From CAYQDR01 sp964416315 (GTDB lineage Bacteria; Methylomirabilota; Methylomirabilia; Rokubacteriales; DASRDR01): 27,484 nucleotides of DNA. Each line of letters starts with the position of its first letter. Within the stretch, counting starts at the first letter, position 1. The DNA is taken from the NCBI GenBank assembly GCA_964416315.1, contig CAYQDR010000061.1, positions 1 to 27,484 on the forward strand, in the 5' to 3' direction. A program made the translations under genes and the position numbers. Shown one piece after another: positions 7,128-14,806 of the stretch. Under the pieces are notes generated by a model that saw nothing but the letters and a program-made list of their open reading frames with translations, had not been told where the DNA came from and did no database searches.

Positions 7128-7832
7128 CTACCGGGCGGGGTCGAGGCGCAGGTCGGCGTAGGTCGGCAGGTGGTCCGAGGCCACCCGCGCGAGCCGACTC
7201 CGGTGGACCACGACGCGCTCGAGCCGCGCCGCCGGGTCGTGGTAGATCCGGTCGAGCGGGAAGACGGGAAGCGGGCTCGGGTGGGTCCGGACGGCGCGGT
7301 GGCGGCCGCAGGGGTGGCCGAACTCGTCCCGGAGGAGGCGCGAGGCGTGGCCGTTGAACCACTCGTTGAAGTCGCCGAGCACGAGCCGCGGCCCCGCGAG
7401 GCCGCGCCGGTCGGCGATGCCGGTCAGCATCCGGGCCTGGCGGATGCGCTCGCGGTAGCTCAGCCCGAGGTGGACGTTGAAGACGTGGAGACGCCCGCCG
7501 CCGTGCTCGACGTCGGCTCGCAGGCAGCCGCGGGGCTCGAACGGCCGGCAGGTCAGGCTGTAGCTCCGGTGGCCGACGACCGGCAACCGCGTGAGGCAGA
7601 GGTTGCCGTAGGCGCCCTGGGGCAGCAGGCGCGTCGGCCCGAAGACGGCGCGCATCCCGGTCGCCGCCGCGAGGGCGGCCGCCTGCGGCGCGAGGACCTC
7701 CTGGAGGGCGACGATGTCGGCGTCCACCTCCCCCAGCACGGCGAGGATCCGGTCCAGCCGGACCAGCCCGTCCAACCCCCGCGCGCGGTGGATGTTGTAG
7801 GTCAGGACGCGGAGCCGCTTGATGTCACCCAT
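7128..7832 (-). CDS. Endonuclease/exonuclease/phosphatase family protein
   Basis: A metal-dependent phosphodiesterase or phosphatase of the EEP fold (the DNase I, ExoIII and sphingomyelinase superfamily), 234 residues and so close to a bare catalytic domain. All the usual motifs are visible: TYNIH (Asn13), LQEV (Glu45), NVHLG (His121), GDFN (Asp154, Asn156), PLDRIY (about residue 194) and the catalytic SDHLP (Asp220, His221). There is no signal peptide. Its ATG overlaps the stop of the upstream phosphatase-like gene by 8 bases, so the two are translated together and may act on linked substrates, possibly phospholipid head groups or phosphodiesters. The DHLP ending fits small bacterial proteins often annotated as endonuclease or phosphodiesterase. 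The true substrate is unknown. Confidence 0.9.
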   Translation of the reverse strand: MGDIKRLRVLTYNIHRARGLDGLVRLDRILAVLGEVDADIVALQEVLAPQAAALAAATGMRAVFGPTRLLPQGAYGNLCLTRLPVVGHRSYSLTCRPFEPRGCLRADVEHGGGRLHVFNVHLGLSYRERIRQARMLTGIADRRGLAGPRLVLGDFNEWFNGHASRLLRDEFGHPCGRHRAVRTHPSPLPVFPLDRIYHDPAARLERVVVHRSRLARVASDHLPTYADLRLDPAR

Positions 7833-9483
7833 CGGATCCGCCCGCCGGGCCCGGCGCGGCCCGGTAGGCCGCGAAGAGCGGATGGAGGTCGGCGGCCCGC
7901 GTCACCCCTCCGAAGTCGAACTCCAGGCGGGCGGGTGCCATGACGAACGCGTAGAGCTCGGCCTCCGTCGGCCCCGCGTGGCTCCCCCGCTCCCCGAGGT
8001 AGTTGACGCACCCTCGGGCGGTGTAGTGCCCGTAGAGCACGACGTCGCCCGCGCTGGGCATGGCCAGGAGATCCTTCAGGCCTTCCACGACGACCGCCCG
8101 ATCCGGCCGATCGAAGAGCGGGCAGCCGGTGCGGCCGGCAGGCGGCGGGATGCGCACGACACGTCCCTGATAGTAGCACACGGGTCCCCGCGCGTCCCGT
8201 GCGAGCGCGAACCCGATGGCCGGGTCGCGGCTCAGTCGATCGAGCGCGCCGGGGTAGCGGGCCTCGATCGCCTCCAGCGGGGCGTGCCCGGCGACGTCGG
8301 TCAGGTACACGTTGATGTTCGGGCCGGCCGGGACGACGCAGAGGTCCCCCGCCCAGACGGCGTTGCGCTCGCGGGAGCGGGGCTCGAGGTAGGCGAGGTG
8401 GCGCTGCCAGACCGGCGCGAGCGGCCACCGGGGCAGGCGGGCCGGGTGCACGCGGTCGCGGACCACGCCCGCAGGGCGCTCGACGCCCTCCCCGACGCCG
8501 TGGAAGGCCGCGAGGACCAGCTCCGCGACCGGGACGGGGCCCGCCACGGCCTCGAAGGGCACGGACGCGGTCTGGCCGTGGTCCGAGACGACGAACAGGT
8601 CGTAGCCGAGGTTCGGCACCCGCCGGACGGCCCGCGCGATCTCCCGGATGCTCCGATCCACGTAGCGCAGCGCCCGGAGCGCCGACGGGTGCTCGGGACC
8701 GACCGCATGGGCCGGGACGTCGTAGTCGACGAAGTTGACGTAGAGCGCGGGCACGCCCGCGTAGACGTCGGCCGTCACGCCCAGGGTGAAGAGCTGCCGG
8801 AGCCACCCGCTGATCGCGAGCCGAACGAGCGGGCGGGCGGGAGAGCGCACCGGCCGCCCGAGCGAGAAGTCCCGGAGCCCCGCCCCGAGCCACCGCAGCG
8901 CCTCGAGGGCCGTGCCGCCCGACATCTTCAGGATGACCCAGAGGAGGATCGCCGGCGGGACCAGCCGGGCCCGCAGGCCGATGTGCCCCCAGAACGGCGC
9001 GGGACGCAGGAGGTGCGCGAACGTCAGCACCGCGTCCGCGGCGCCCCCACCGAAGATGCAGCCGTACGTGCGGCCGCCCGCCATGATCCCCTGCCGTGCG
9101 CGCGCGTGGGCGGCCTCGACGCGGGCGGAGTCCCAGGGGCGGGGGAACCAGAGGTACTCCCCGCTCCGTTTGTCCAGGAACTCGAAGCCCGGGATGTCCA
9201 CGGGCGGCCCGTACATCACCGCCGCCTGGAAGGCGGGACTGGACGTCGGGAGCCCGACGGGGACGCGGTGGAGGCGGAGCGCGCCGTCGCGGAGGAGGCG
9301 CGCCGTCGCGCGCATGTACCCGCCGGCGAGGGCGCGCTGGAGGACGTCGTGCGAGAGCCCGCAGATCGAGACGATGACGAGCCGGCGCGCGCCGGGGCCG
9401 GGGGGGGGCGGCATCCGGGCCCAGCGCACGGCCGCGTCGACGGCGGCGCCGGCGCGACGATGGACCCGCGGCCGACGGCTCAT
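7825..9483 (-). CDS. Alkaline-phosphatase-superfamily phosphodiesterase-like protein
   Basis: This protein of about 552 residues resembles type I phosphodiesterase/nucleotide pyrophosphatase and phosphoglycerate-mutase-like enzymes. Visible motifs are the nucleophile region LPTSSPAFQA (Thr80 or Ser81), FVDYDVPAH at 251-259, FVVSDHGQT (Asp301, His302) and a late GSHAGP histidine. The usual first metal Asp in the N-terminal strand (I-x-DG) is Cys here (VSICGLSHD), so metal binding may differ. A hydrophobic stretch near residues 175-190 (LVPPAILLWVILKMSGG) and SGWLRQLFTLGV suggest membrane contact. The start ATG has no ribosome binding site but has TAGAAT ending 7 bases upstream, suggesting a leaderless mRNA. 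It overlaps the EEP-family gene by 8 bases. Related proteins with this core are annotated as alkaline phosphatase family or nucleotide pyrophosphatase; the substrate is unknown. Confidence 0.8.
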   Translation of the reverse strand: MSRRPRVHRRAGAAVDAAVRWARMPPPPGPGARRLVIVSICGLSHDVLQRALAGGYMRATARLLRDGALRLHRVPVGLPTSSPAFQAAVMYGPPVDIPGFEFLDKRSGEYLWFPRPWDSARVEAAHARARQGIMAGGRTYGCIFGGGAADAVLTFAHLLRPAPFWGHIGLRARLVPPAILLWVILKMSGGTALEALRWLGAGLRDFSLGRPVRSPARPLVRLAISGWLRQLFTLGVTADVYAGVPALYVNFVDYDVPAHAVGPEHPSALRALRYVDRSIREIARAVRRVPNLGYDLFVVSDHGQTASVPFEAVAGPVPVAELVLAAFHGVGEGVERPAGVVRDRVHPARLPRWPLAPVWQRHLAYLEPRSRERNAVWAGDLCVVPAGPNINVYLTDVAGHAPLEAIEARYPGALDRLSRDPAIGFALARDARGPVCYYQGRVVRIPPPAGRTGCPLFDRPDRAVVVEGLKDLLAMPSAGDVVLYGHYTARGCVNYLGERGSHAGPTEAELYAFVMAPARLEFDFGGVTRAADLHPLFAAYRAAPGPAGGSDG

Positions 9484-9568
9484 CCCGGCGATTCTATACC
9501 ACGGGATCGCGACGAAACCGCCCGCGGACGCTTGCCAAGGGCTCGGCGCGTCTGCTACCGTCCTGACG
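9484..9568. promoter_or_regulatory. Divergent promoter region with two leaderless-type promoters
   Basis: To the right, TTGCCA (9532-9537) is 18 bases from TACCGT (9556-9561). The latter is preceded by TGC as an extended -10 and ends 7 bases before the acyl-CoA dehydrogenase ATG. To the left, TAGAAT (minus strand, 9496..9491) ends 7 bases before the ATG of the phosphodiesterase-like gene. Neither gene has a Shine-Dalgarno sequence, so both transcripts probably start at or next to the start codon. Confidence 0.5.
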
Positions 9569-10801
9569 ATGGCCGACACGTTGACCGACGAGCAGCGCCG
9601 GATCGTCTCCGCCGTCCGCTCCTTCGTCGAGAAGGCGGTGCAGCCGGTCGCGCAGGAGCTCGAGCACGCGGACACGTACCCGGCGGAGCTGGTCGAGCAG
9701 ATGAAGGCCCTGGGACTCTTCGGGGCGACGATCCCGGAGGCCTACGGGGGGCTCGGGCTCGACTGCCTCACGTACGCGCTGGTCGTGGAGGAGCTCTCGC
9801 GGGGCTGGATGTCCCTCGCGGGCGTCATCAACAGTCACCTCATCATGGCCTACTGCGTGGCGACGTTCGGGACGGACGAGCAGAAGGCGCGGTTCCTGCC
9901 CGCCTTCGCCCGGGGCGACAAGCGGGGCGGCATCTGCCTGACGGAGCCCCAGGGGGGCTCGGACCTCCAGGCGATCCGCACGCGCGCCGACCGCCGGGGC
10001 GAGACGTACGTGCTGAACGGGACGAAGATGTTCGTCACGAACGGCCGCCACGGCGACACGTTCGCCGTCCTCGCCAAGACCGATCCGGGCGCCGACCCGC
10101 CGCACCGCGGGATGAGCCTCTTCCTCGTCGAGAAGGGGCACCCGGGCTTCCAGGTCGGCCGGGACCTCTCGAAGCTCGGCTACAAAGGGGTCGAGACGGT
10201 GGAGCTCGCCTTCGACGCCGTGCCGGTTCCGGTCGCGAACCTCGTCGGCGGCGCCGAGGGCGCGGGGTTCAAGCAGATCATGGCGGGCCTCGAGCTGGGG
10301 CGGATCAACGTCGCCGCGCGCGGGGTCGGCGTCGCGCAGGCCGCCTTCGAGGCGGCGATCCGCTACGCCCAGGTCCGCCACGCGTTCGGCCGGCCGATCG
10401 CCCAGCACCAGGCGATCCAGCTCAAGCTGGCGGACATGGCGACCAAGGTCGAAGCCGCGCGGCTGCTCACCCTCCAGGCGGCGCGCCTGAAGGACAGCGG
10501 GGAGCGGGCCGACCTGGCGGCCGGCATGGCCAAGCTCTTCGCCTCCGAAGCGGCGCACGAGGTCGCCCTGGAGGCGATGCGCATCCACGGCGGGTACGGC
10601 TACACCACCGAGTTCCCGGTCGAGCGCTACTACCGGGACGCGCCGCTACTCATCATCGGCGAGGGCACGAACGAGATCCAGCGGCTCGTCATCGCCCGCC
10701 AGCTCCTCCGCCGCTACGCCGTGCCCGACATGGTGGAAGGGAGCGACGTCCCGAGGGCCGCAGCCCGGAACCGTCGCGACCAGATGGATAATGGAGCCTG
10801 A
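9569..10801 (+). CDS. Acyl-CoA dehydrogenase
   Basis: A flavoprotein of 410 residues that introduces the alpha-beta double bond into acyl-CoA thioesters and passes electrons to ETF. The three ACAD domains are complete: the helical N-terminal part with EAYGGLGLDCLTYALVVEELSRG; the middle beta domain with ICLTEPQGGSDLQAIRTRA and LNGTKMFVTNG; and the C-terminal helices with RHAFGRPIAQHQAIQLKLADMA, MRIHGGYGYTTEFPVERYYRDA and IIGEGTNEIQRLVIARQLL. Glu365 in GEGTNE is the expected catalytic base. The length is slightly above the 380-390 norm because of a charged C-terminal tail. The start is set by the -10-like TACCGT 7 bases upstream and by the domain start. The next small gene begins 1 base after its stop. 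The chain-length preference cannot be read from the sequence. Confidence 0.94.
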   Translation: MADTLTDEQRRIVSAVRSFVEKAVQPVAQELEHADTYPAELVEQMKALGLFGATIPEAYGGLGLDCLTYALVVEELSRGWMSLAGVINSHLIMAYCVATFGTDEQKARFLPAFARGDKRGGICLTEPQGGSDLQAIRTRADRRGETYVLNGTKMFVTNGRHGDTFAVLAKTDPGADPPHRGMSLFLVEKGHPGFQVGRDLSKLGYKGVETVELAFDAVPVPVANLVGGAEGAGFKQIMAGLELGRINVAARGVGVAQAAFEAAIRYAQVRHAFGRPIAQHQAIQLKLADMATKVEAARLLTLQAARLKDSGERADLAAGMAKLFASEAAHEVALEAMRIHGGYGYTTEFPVERYYRDAPLLIIGEGTNEIQRLVIARQLLRRYAVPDMVEGSDVPRAAARNRRDQMDNGA

Positions 10802-10802
10802 G

Positions 10803-11012
10803 ATGGCCGAGCGCGAGCTCCCCGGACCCTTCTGCTTCGACTGCGTCCACTACCCCGAGGCGCCGGAGGACCTGGCGGAGTCGGCGCCGGACCGCCCCGC
10901 CGGCCGGAACCTCACGGCGGAGTTCCTCTGCCCGTGGATCCGCCGCCGCGTCGCGCCGACGTACGCGGCGCGCTGCCCGGAGTACCAGGAAGAGGCGGCG
11001 CGGGACGCGTGA
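10803..11012 (+). CDS. Small cysteine-rich protein, unknown function
   Basis: The product is 69 residues long, with no recognised family. It contains CFDCVHY near the N-terminus, FLCPWIRRR in the middle and ARCPEYQEE near the C-terminus. These four cysteines are spaced like a small metal site (C-x2-C ... C ... C). There is no signal peptide or membrane segment, so it is probably cytoplasmic. GGAG lies 6 bases before this ATG, inside the last codons of the acyl-CoA dehydrogenase gene, so translation is coupled. An ATG 12 bases earlier (10791) is an alternative start overlapping the dehydrogenase stop. Its position directly after an acyl-CoA dehydrogenase and before trkA gives no firm clue to its role. 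Confidence 0.65.
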   Translation: MAERELPGPFCFDCVHYPEAPEDLAESAPDRPAGRNLTAEFLCPWIRRRVAPTYAARCPEYQEEAARDA

Positions 11013-11033
11013 GGCGCTGACGGGGAGCCGGGC

Positions 11034-12380
11034 GTGAAGATCATCGTCATCGGGGCGGGCGAGGTCGGCTACCACATCGCGCAGCGGCTCGCCCACGAGC
11101 CGCACGAGATCGTGGTGATCGAGCGCAACCCCGAGGTTGTCCGCCGCGTCCAGGAGCAGCTCGGCCTCCGCACGCTCGAGGCCGACGGCTCCTCCCCGCG
11201 GGCCCTCGAGGAAGCCGGGGTCCGCGAGGCCGCCATGGCGATCGCGGTCACCGACGTGGACGAGGTCAACATCGTCGCCTGCGCGATCGCCCACCAGTAC
11301 GGCGTGGCGACCAAGATCGCCCGCGTGCGCGGTCTCGAGCTCGGCGCCCACCCGATCCTGGACGGCGGCAAGGTGCTCGGGATCGATCTCCTGATCAACC
11401 CGAACCGGGTCGTGGCCGACGAGATCCTGCGCGTCATCAAGACGACGGGCGCCGCGGAGGTCGCCGACTTCGCCGACGGGCGGGTCCAGCTCCTCGGCGT
11501 CAAGATCGGCGCCGGCGCGCCGGTCGTGAACCGGCGGCTGCGCGACCTCCGCTCGGTTCAGGCCTCGGCGCCGTTCCTCGTCGTGGGCATCGCCCGGCGG
11601 GAGCAGCTCATCGTGCCCAGCGCCGACACGGTCGTCGTGGCCGACGACCACCTCTACGTGGTCAGCCGCCGCGAGTTCATCCCCGACATCCTCGTCCTGA
11701 TGGGCCGCACGGGCGCGTCCACACGCCGGGTGTTCATCATCGGCGGCGGACGCGTCGGGCTCCCGGTCGCCCACGCGCTCGAGGCCGAGCACCTCACCGT
11801 CACCGTGCTCGAGCGGAACCGCGCGCGCTGCGAAGAGCTCGCGAAGCAGCTCACGCGGGCCCGCGTCCTCCACGGCGACGGCACCGACGTGCGGCAGCTC
11901 CTGGACGAGGGGATCTCGGAGACGGACGCGCTGGCGACGATCACCGACGACGACCCGACCAACCTGCTGGCGGCGCTCCTCGGGAAGCGGTACGGGGCGA
12001 AGAAGGCGGTCGCCGTCATCAAGCGCCCGGACCTCATCCCGCTGGTCGAGTCGCTCGGGATCGATGCGGCCATCAGCCCCCGGCTCCTGACGGCGAGCGT
12101 GATCCTCAAGTTCCTCCGGCGGGGCCGGGTCGTTTCGGTCTTCGAGCTGCCGGAGAGCGAGGCGGAAACGCTCGAGGTCGTCGTCCTCCCCCGGACGCCC
12201 GCCGCGGGCCGCGCCCTCGGCGCGCTCGGCCTCCCGCCCGACACCCTGGTCGGTGCGATCGTCCGCGGGGAGGAGGTGCTCGTGCCCCACCGCGACACCG
12301 TCCTCGAGGTCGGGGACCACGTCATCCTGCTCGCCCTGCCGCGCGCGATCCCCGAGGTCGAGCGGCTCTTCGGTCCCTAG
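11034..12380 (+). CDS. trkA: Trk potassium-uptake NAD-binding protein TrkA
   Basis: A cytoplasmic regulatory subunit of Trk/Ktr K+ uptake, 448 residues, the usual length. It is a duplicated RCK (KTN) protein. The first Rossmann domain begins MKIIVIGAGEVGYHIAQRLA with the dinucleotide motif GAGEVG, followed by an IVVIERN acidic strand end. A TrkA-C domain follows (about 140-220, VQLLGVKIGAGAPVVNRRLRDL...). The second Rossmann domain starts near residue 230 (RVFIIGGGRVGLPVA) with TVLERNR, and the protein ends with a second TrkA-C domain (VLPRTPAAGRALGALGLPPDTLVGAIVRGEEVLVP...). It starts at GTG, with GGGGAG about 7 bases upstream. No membrane subunit (TrkH/TrkG) lies in the window; it would have to be encoded elsewhere. 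Confidence 0.94.
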   Translation: MKIIVIGAGEVGYHIAQRLAHEPHEIVVIERNPEVVRRVQEQLGLRTLEADGSSPRALEEAGVREAAMAIAVTDVDEVNIVACAIAHQYGVATKIARVRGLELGAHPILDGGKVLGIDLLINPNRVVADEILRVIKTTGAAEVADFADGRVQLLGVKIGAGAPVVNRRLRDLRSVQASAPFLVVGIARREQLIVPSADTVVVADDHLYVVSRREFIPDILVLMGRTGASTRRVFIIGGGRVGLPVAHALEAEHLTVTVLERNRARCEELAKQLTRARVLHGDGTDVRQLLDEGISETDALATITDDDPTNLLAALLGKRYGAKKAVAVIKRPDLIPLVESLGIDAAISPRLLTASVILKFLRRGRVVSVFELPESEAETLEVVVLPRTPAAGRALGALGLPPDTLVGAIVRGEEVLVPHRDTVLEVGDHVILLALPRAIPEVERLFGP

Positions 12381-12487
12381 GCAGATCCTCGGAGCGGGCT
12401 TCGCCGGCCCCTGCGACGACGCCGGCCAGGTGACGGATCTGCTCGACCAGCTCCCGAAGCGGCTGCCGGCGGGCATTCGCCAGCCGG

Positions 12488-12718
12488 CTAGGGTCGCGAG
12501 GCCTCGTCGGGCGCCGGCGGTGACGGCTGCGGCTCACCTTCGGGGGGCTCGGGGGGCTTTTCGGGGCCGCCGACCTGGGCCTCCCAGTCGATCGGGGGGC
12601 CGCCGCCCACCTGACCGGCCTCGCGGGCCTGCTGCTTCCGCTCGAGCTTGGCCTCCCGTTTGGCCTTCCGCGTGAGCTCCTTCCGTCGCTTCTCGCCGCC
12701 ATAGGACCGTCGCCCCAT
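12488..12718 (-). CDS. Small basic protein, unknown function
   Basis: A 76-residue protein in two parts. The first 35 residues are strongly basic and helical (MGRRSYGGEKRRKELTRKAKREAKLERKQQAREAG); the rest is a Pro/Glu-rich acidic, disordered tail (PPEPPEGEPQPSPPAPDE). The start has an excellent AGGAGG site a few bases upstream. The N-terminal pattern, GRRSYG followed by a Lys/Arg/Glu-rich helix, is seen in small uncharacterised bacterial proteins, and the helix could bind nucleic acid or the ribosome. That is only a guess. A terminator hairpin separates it from the upstream dehydratase gene, so it probably has its own promoter or is read at low level. Confidence 0.7.
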   Translation of the reverse strand: MGRRSYGGEKRRKELTRKAKREAKLERKQQAREAGQVGGGPPIDWEAQVGGPEKPPEPPEGEPQPSPPAPDEASRP

Positions 12719-12747
12719 TACGACCTCCTGAGGTAGCGGGGAACGCG

Positions 12748-12777
12748 CGAGCCCTCCCGGGGGACCGGGAGGGCTCG
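12748..12777 (-). terminator. Hairpin terminator after UxaA-family dehydratase
   Basis: A perfect 13-base-pair stem (CGAGCCCTCCCGG / CCGGGAGGGCTCG) with the loop GGGA lies about 40 bases past the stop of the leftward dehydratase gene and just before the ribosome binding site of the small basic protein. There is no T tract, as is common at this GC content. Confidence 0.65.
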
Positions 12778-12815
12778 GCGACCGACGAGACGCGCCCGGA
12801 GAACCGTCGTACCCC

Positions 12816-14342
12816 TCAGAGTACCGGGCCGATGATCCAGGGAGCGAACTCCTCTTCGCCGACGCCTGCCTGCTCGCTCTTGGTCTTCTTCCCCGAGGCG
12901 ACCGCGATCACCTCTTCGAAGATCTGCCGCCCCACCGCCGCGAGCGGCGTGCCCTCGAGGATGACGCCGCAGTTGATGTCCATGTCCTCTTCCATGTTCC
13001 GGTAGACGAGCGAGTTGGTCGCCAGCTTGAGGGACGGGGCGGGCCTGCAGCCGAACACGGAGCCGCGCCCCGTCGTGAAGCAGACGATGTTGGCGCCGCC
13101 GGCGACGAGCCCCGTGACCGAGACGGGGTCGTGTCCGGGCGTGTCCATGAAGACGAACCCGCGCGTCGTGATCGGCTCCGCGTAGAGGAACACGTCCTGG
13201 AGCGGCGTCGTGCCCCCCTTCGTCACGCCGCCGAGCGACTTCTCGAAGACGGTCGTGAGCCCGCCGGCCTTGTTGCCGGGCGCCGGGTTGTTGTCCATCT
13301 CGGCGCCGAGCACGCGGCAGTAGTACTCCCACCACTTGAAGCGGTCGATCAGCCTCTTGGCGACGCCCTCGCTCACCGCCCGCCGGATCAGGAGGTGCTC
13401 CGCGCCGTAGATCTCAGAGGTCTCGGCCAGGACGCCGGTGCCCCCGTACCGCACCAGCTCGTCCACCGCCCAGCCGAGCGCCGGGTTGGCGGTGATGCCG
13501 GAGTTCCCGTCGGAGCCGCCGCAGTTGGTCGCGAGGATCAGCTCCGAGACCGGCTGCCGCGTCCGCCGCGCGGCGTTGGCGACGGGGAGGAGCTGCTCGA
13601 CCGCCCTGACGCCCGCCTCGATCGTCTTCCGGATCCCCCCGGATTCCTGGATCGAGAGGACCGGCGGGCGCCCCAGCCCGTGCCGGTCCATGAGCGGCAG
13701 GGTCTGGTTCACCTCGCAGCCGAGCCCGATCAGGACGTACGCCCCGACGTTCGGGTGCCTGGCGTACCCGGCGAGCACCCGCATCAGCGCCTCGTGGTCC
13801 TCGCCGAAGAGCTTGGTCCCGCACCCGGACTTGTGGGTGATGGCGATGACGCCGTCCACGGAGGGGTAGTCCTTCTGGACGTCGCGGAAGCGCTCGCGGA
13901 TGAACTGGCAGACGCTCGCCGAGCAGTTCACGGTCGAGATCACCGCGACGTAGTTCCGGGTCCCGACCCGGCCGTCGCCCCGCGGGAAGCCGTCGAAGTA
14001 ACGCATCTGCTCCGGCGGGTAGTAGTCCACGGGCCGTACGTCGGTCCCGACCTCGTACTCGCGCTGGAGCTCGCCGACCGCCAGGTTGTGGGTGTGGACG
14101 TGGTCCCCCTGGGCGATCGGCTCCGTCGCGAAACCGATGACCTGCCCGTAGCGGCGAACCGCCTGGCCGAGGGCGCGGGCGCGGCGGGCCACCTTGTGCC
14201 CGGGCCGGATGTCGCCCCGCACCGTGATGCGCTCGGGCCCATCCTCGAGGACGGTCCCGGCCGGGATCGGCGCCTTGGCGATCACCACGTCGTCCTCCGG
14301 ATGGAGGACGATCGCCTTCTCGCGCACGTCGAACGTCGCCAT
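12816..14342 (-). CDS. UxaA-family sugar-acid dehydratase (altronate dehydratase-like)
   Basis: A lyase of 508 residues that removes water from a sugar acid such as altronate or galactarate. It has both parts of the family: an N-terminal SAF-type domain (residues 1-100, with VVIAKAPIPAGTVLED and GHKVARRARALGQAVRRYGQVIGFA) and a large C-terminal domain with GDGRVGTRNYVAVISTVNCSASV, ITHKSGCGTKLFGEDHEALMRVLAGYARHPN, GLGCEVNQ, LATNCGGSDGNSGITANPALGW, MDNNPAPGNKAGGLTTVFEKSLGG and VCFTTGRGSVFGCRPAPSLKLATNS. The conserved Cys residues that bind iron in this family are present. It begins 3 bases after the stop of a carboxymuconolactone-decarboxylase-like gene, so the two form an operon. The exact sugar acid cannot be decided. 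Confidence 0.92.
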   Translation of the reverse strand: MATFDVREKAIVLHPEDDVVIAKAPIPAGTVLEDGPERITVRGDIRPGHKVARRARALGQAVRRYGQVIGFATEPIAQGDHVHTHNLAVGELQREYEVGTDVRPVDYYPPEQMRYFDGFPRGDGRVGTRNYVAVISTVNCSASVCQFIRERFRDVQKDYPSVDGVIAITHKSGCGTKLFGEDHEALMRVLAGYARHPNVGAYVLIGLGCEVNQTLPLMDRHGLGRPPVLSIQESGGIRKTIEAGVRAVEQLLPVANAARRTRQPVSELILATNCGGSDGNSGITANPALGWAVDELVRYGGTGVLAETSEIYGAEHLLIRRAVSEGVAKRLIDRFKWWEYYCRVLGAEMDNNPAPGNKAGGLTTVFEKSLGGVTKGGTTPLQDVFLYAEPITTRGFVFMDTPGHDPVSVTGLVAGGANIVCFTTGRGSVFGCRPAPSLKLATNSLVYRNMEEDMDINCGVILEGTPLAAVGRQIFEEVIAVASGKKTKSEQAGVGEEEFAPWIIGPVL

Positions 14343-14345
14343 GCC

Positions 14346-14771
14346 TCAGGTCCCCTTCCGGCCGCCCTCGGCGTCCAGGCGCGCGAGCGCCCGGAGACCG
14401 TTCAGGAACGTCAGCGCGCCGCCCGGCACGATGGTCGCCTCGAGCGCGCCGAGCACCTCGGCGCGCGTGGCGCCGTGGCGGAGCGCCCGGCGGATGTGGT
14501 TGACGAGCCCGCCCGTCTCCCCGCGGAACGCGAGGATCCCGAGAGCGACCAGCTCCCGGTACTTGATGGGCAGCCCCACGCCGCTCGCGAGGGCGTGGCG
14601 GTAGAGCTCGTTGTACGCGACCATGAATCCCGGGGCTTCTCGCGCCACCAGCTCCCACTCGGGGTAGAGATACCCCCGCTCCCGCCGCATCGCCGCCAGC
14701 AGCCGCGCGGCCCGCCCGTCACCGGGCCTCCGCCCGCCTCTCCGGCGCCGCGCTCGCGTCCTCGTCGCCAC
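14346..14771 (-). CDS. Carboxymuconolactone-decarboxylase-like protein lacking the CxxC
   Basis: This 141-residue protein has the helical CMD/AhpD fold signature (IKYRELVALGILAFRGETGGLVNHIRRALRHGATRAEVLGALEATIVPGGALTFLNGLRAL). In peroxidase-type AhpD proteins the position before the conserved His is CxxC. Here it is GETGGLVNH, so the redox cysteines are absent while the His is kept; a thiol peroxidase role is unlikely. The N-terminus is Arg-rich (VATRTRARRRRGGRR). The GTG start has no ribosome binding site, but an extended -10 (TGGTATAAA) ends 6 bases upstream, suggesting leaderless transcription. It lies 3 bases upstream of the UxaA-family dehydratase, so it may catalyse or assist a linked step on a sugar acid or its keto product, by inference. 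A start at a downstream Met (MRRERGYLYPEW) is also possible. Confidence 0.8.
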   Translation of the reverse strand: MATRTRARRRRGGRRPGDGRAARLLAAMRRERGYLYPEWELVAREAPGFMVAYNELYRHALASGVGLPIKYRELVALGILAFRGETGGLVNHIRRALRHGATRAEVLGALEATIVPGGALTFLNGLRALARLDAEGGRKGT

Positions 14772-14786
14772 GCTGCCTTTATACCA
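14772..14786 (-). promoter_or_regulatory. Extended -10 promoter for the CMD-like/dehydratase pair
   Basis: On the minus strand TGGTATAAA (14786..14778) is an extended -10 element that ends 6 bases before the GTG at 14771. I see no clear -35 at 17-18 bases. A start of transcription at or near the GTG would make the mRNA leaderless. Confidence 0.45.
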
Positions 14787-14806
14787 CAGCTGCGGGAACG
14801 AACCGG

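Noticed and set aside
7819..10791. A 990-residue plus-strand reading frame
   Set aside because: It runs antisense to two well-recognised genes and out of frame with the acyl-CoA dehydrogenase; low-complexity composition typical of high-GC shadow frames.
10689..12476. A 595-residue minus-strand frame over trkA
   Set aside because: TrkA on the plus strand has complete motifs; the antisense frame is Asp/Arg/Glu-rich with no fold signal.
12381..12487. Possible short leftward helical peptide (ANARRQPLRELVEQIRHLAG)
   Set aside because: No start codon with a ribosome binding site and no recognisable family; it lies in the gap between trkA and the small basic protein.
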